Shown in pieces: positions 5,433 through 6,258 of a stretch of 6,258 nt of DNA (position 1 is its first letter; every line of letters begins with the position of its first letter). This DNA comes from JBBTTS01 sp038064135. GTDB lineage: Bacteria; Patescibacteriota; Saccharimonadia; Saccharimonadales; OMJO01. The notes under the pieces are model-generated. The model saw only the letters and a program-made list of their open reading frames with translations. It ran no database searches and was not told where the DNA came from. The DNA lies in contig JBBTTS010000044.1 of assembly GCA_038064135.1 (NCBI GenBank), positions 1 to 6,258 on the forward strand, written 5' to 3'. Both the position numbers and the translations under genes were made by a program.

Positions 5433-6258
5433 TGCGTTACCCCCGATATCCCCACTTCAGATACTTTGGCATCAGCATTAGCTATTGCTAATTCAGGAAA
5501 TAAGCCTCTATTTTTTGCGCCAATAATTAGCGCAGCTTTTTTGCCACTGCCAGCACCCTGATTTAAACAAATGATAACGGCTATATTACGGGTAACTATA
5601 TTCGCAGGTGTACCCATAGAAACTATTTTAGATCCTGTATTACCGACGGAATCAGTTGAACTTGAGCTTGGGATACTGGCTATAGAAGCAGCTAAGGTAC
5701 CTGGTGTATTACCTGGTGTTTCTTCGCCAAAATTCGTAAATATGCCAAAGGCGGCAGGTGCGGAAGCAAAGGGTGTGGTGGCATAAATGGCAGTAAATTC
5801 TAGTCCACCTTTTAATGAAAATGTTTCTGTCATTCCTGTTGGTGAGCTATTTCCGAACTCAGCTCCCAACGGCTGAGGGTTAGCTTCGTCAAAAGTTTTT
5901 ACAGCTTGTTTTGCAGTGTTTAGTCGGCCACCAGCTACACTAATGGCTGTGAATTTTTTGTTGGTTAAGTCAAAATGTATTACCTTGCCAATAAAAGTGC
6001 ACTGGTCTCTTGTTCCTTGTTCTGCTGCTACTGAGCTAAAAGAAATGCCATTAGCACTTTCTGGATTCCCTGGCGATGGATCATATTGGCATGTGAAACT
6101 ACCGGTCGGATAATATCCGGTGGTAACATCGTTAATTAAATCTTCTATTTGTTGCTGAAATTCTCTTAATGACGATGTAAAATAAGCCTGATTTTGCCGG
6201 CCACTAATAAAACCCATAGCAATTACAAATAACGCGCCCGAAACAGCCAAAAACATCA
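5420..6258 (-). CDS. Type IV pilin-like protein, 5' end beyond the window
   Basis: This frame is open to the right edge. The first full codon is an ATG at 6256, but it is probably internal: the protein would begin MFLAVSGALFVIAMGF, which is the second half of a prepilin membrane helix (commonly G-F-T-I-I-E-V followed by such a sequence). The two visible bases before it (TG) fit Met, Val or Leu, again as expected in a helix. The prepilin leader and the +5 glutamate therefore most likely lie just outside. After the helix comes SGRQNQAYFTSSLREFQQQI (18-37, counted from that Met), an amphipathic segment I associate with Saccharibacteria pseudopilins, then a long Ser/Gly/Thr-rich exported domain with four cysteines, ending TQCPA. 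It is the first visible gene of the pilin operon; genes further upstream cannot be excluded. Major versus minor pilin is not decided. Confidence 0.82.
   Translation of the reverse strand, partial: MFLAVSGALFVIAMGFISGRQNQAYFTSSLREFQQQIEDLINDVTTGYYPTGSFTCQYDPSPGNPESANGISFSSVAAEQGTRDQCTFIGKVIHFDLTNKKFTAISVAGGRLNTAKQAVKTFDEANPQPLGAEFGNSSPTGMTETFSLKGGLEFTAIYATTPFASAPAAFGIFTNFGEETPGNTPGTLAASIASIPSSSSTDSVGNTGSKIVSMGTPANIVTRNIAVIICLNQGAGSGKKAALIIGAKNRGLFPELAIANADAKVSEVGISGVTQCPA

Noticed and set aside
5025..6113. Plus-strand open frames opposite the first two pilin genes (5025-5312, 5571-5786, 5916-6113)
   Set aside because: These are short antisense frames without ribosome binding sites or recognisable domains; the minus-strand pilin frames explain the sequence.

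Overview
The window reads like a piece of a small-genome bacterium of the Patescibacteria (Candidate Phyla Radiation), most likely a Saccharibacteria (TM7) relative. The pointers are a compact cluster of type IV pilin-like genes of the kind carried by these cells, a patescibacterial-style Xer recombinase, an unusually long nucleoside diphosphate kinase, moderately AT-rich DNA and almost no intergenic space. The assignment comes from recognising protein families by eye, not from a database search.

Layout. 1-642 (minus) is the 5' part of a secreted or surface-anchored protein with about 119-residue repeats; it runs off the left edge and has its own promoter. 643-806 is a divergent promoter region. 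807-1358 (plus) is a Y1/REP-type transposase-like protein whose catalytic residues look lost. 1370-1954 (minus) is ndk in its long, archaeal-like form. 1955-2027 is a short divergent region with a 6-bp inverted repeat. 2028-2969 (plus) is a XerC/D-type tyrosine recombinase with all catalytic residues. 2970-6258 (minus) is an operon of four pilin-like proteins, in transcription order: a pseudopilin cut at its 5' end by the window edge, a PilV-like, a PilW-like and a PilX-like protein.

How the parts work together. The four pilin-like genes overlap or nearly touch and share one strand, so they are probably co-transcribed and translationally coupled. They most likely supply minor (initiating or tip) subunits of a type IV pilus. 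Each encodes an even number of cysteines (at least 4, 4, 4 and 8), whereas the other proteins here have none or one, which hints at disulfide-stabilised exported domains. ndk is housekeeping nucleotide metabolism and xer is probable chromosome-dimer resolution or site-specific recombination; neither is obviously tied functionally to its neighbours.

Most unusual points: the intact but apparently catalytically dead HUH-family protein expressed from what looks like a leaderless promoter; the repeat-containing surface protein at the left edge; and two convergent gene pairs whose stop codons are 11 bp and 0 bp apart, leaving no room for ordinary terminators. I see no CRISPR array, no rRNA or tRNA gene and no insertion sequence with recognisable ends.
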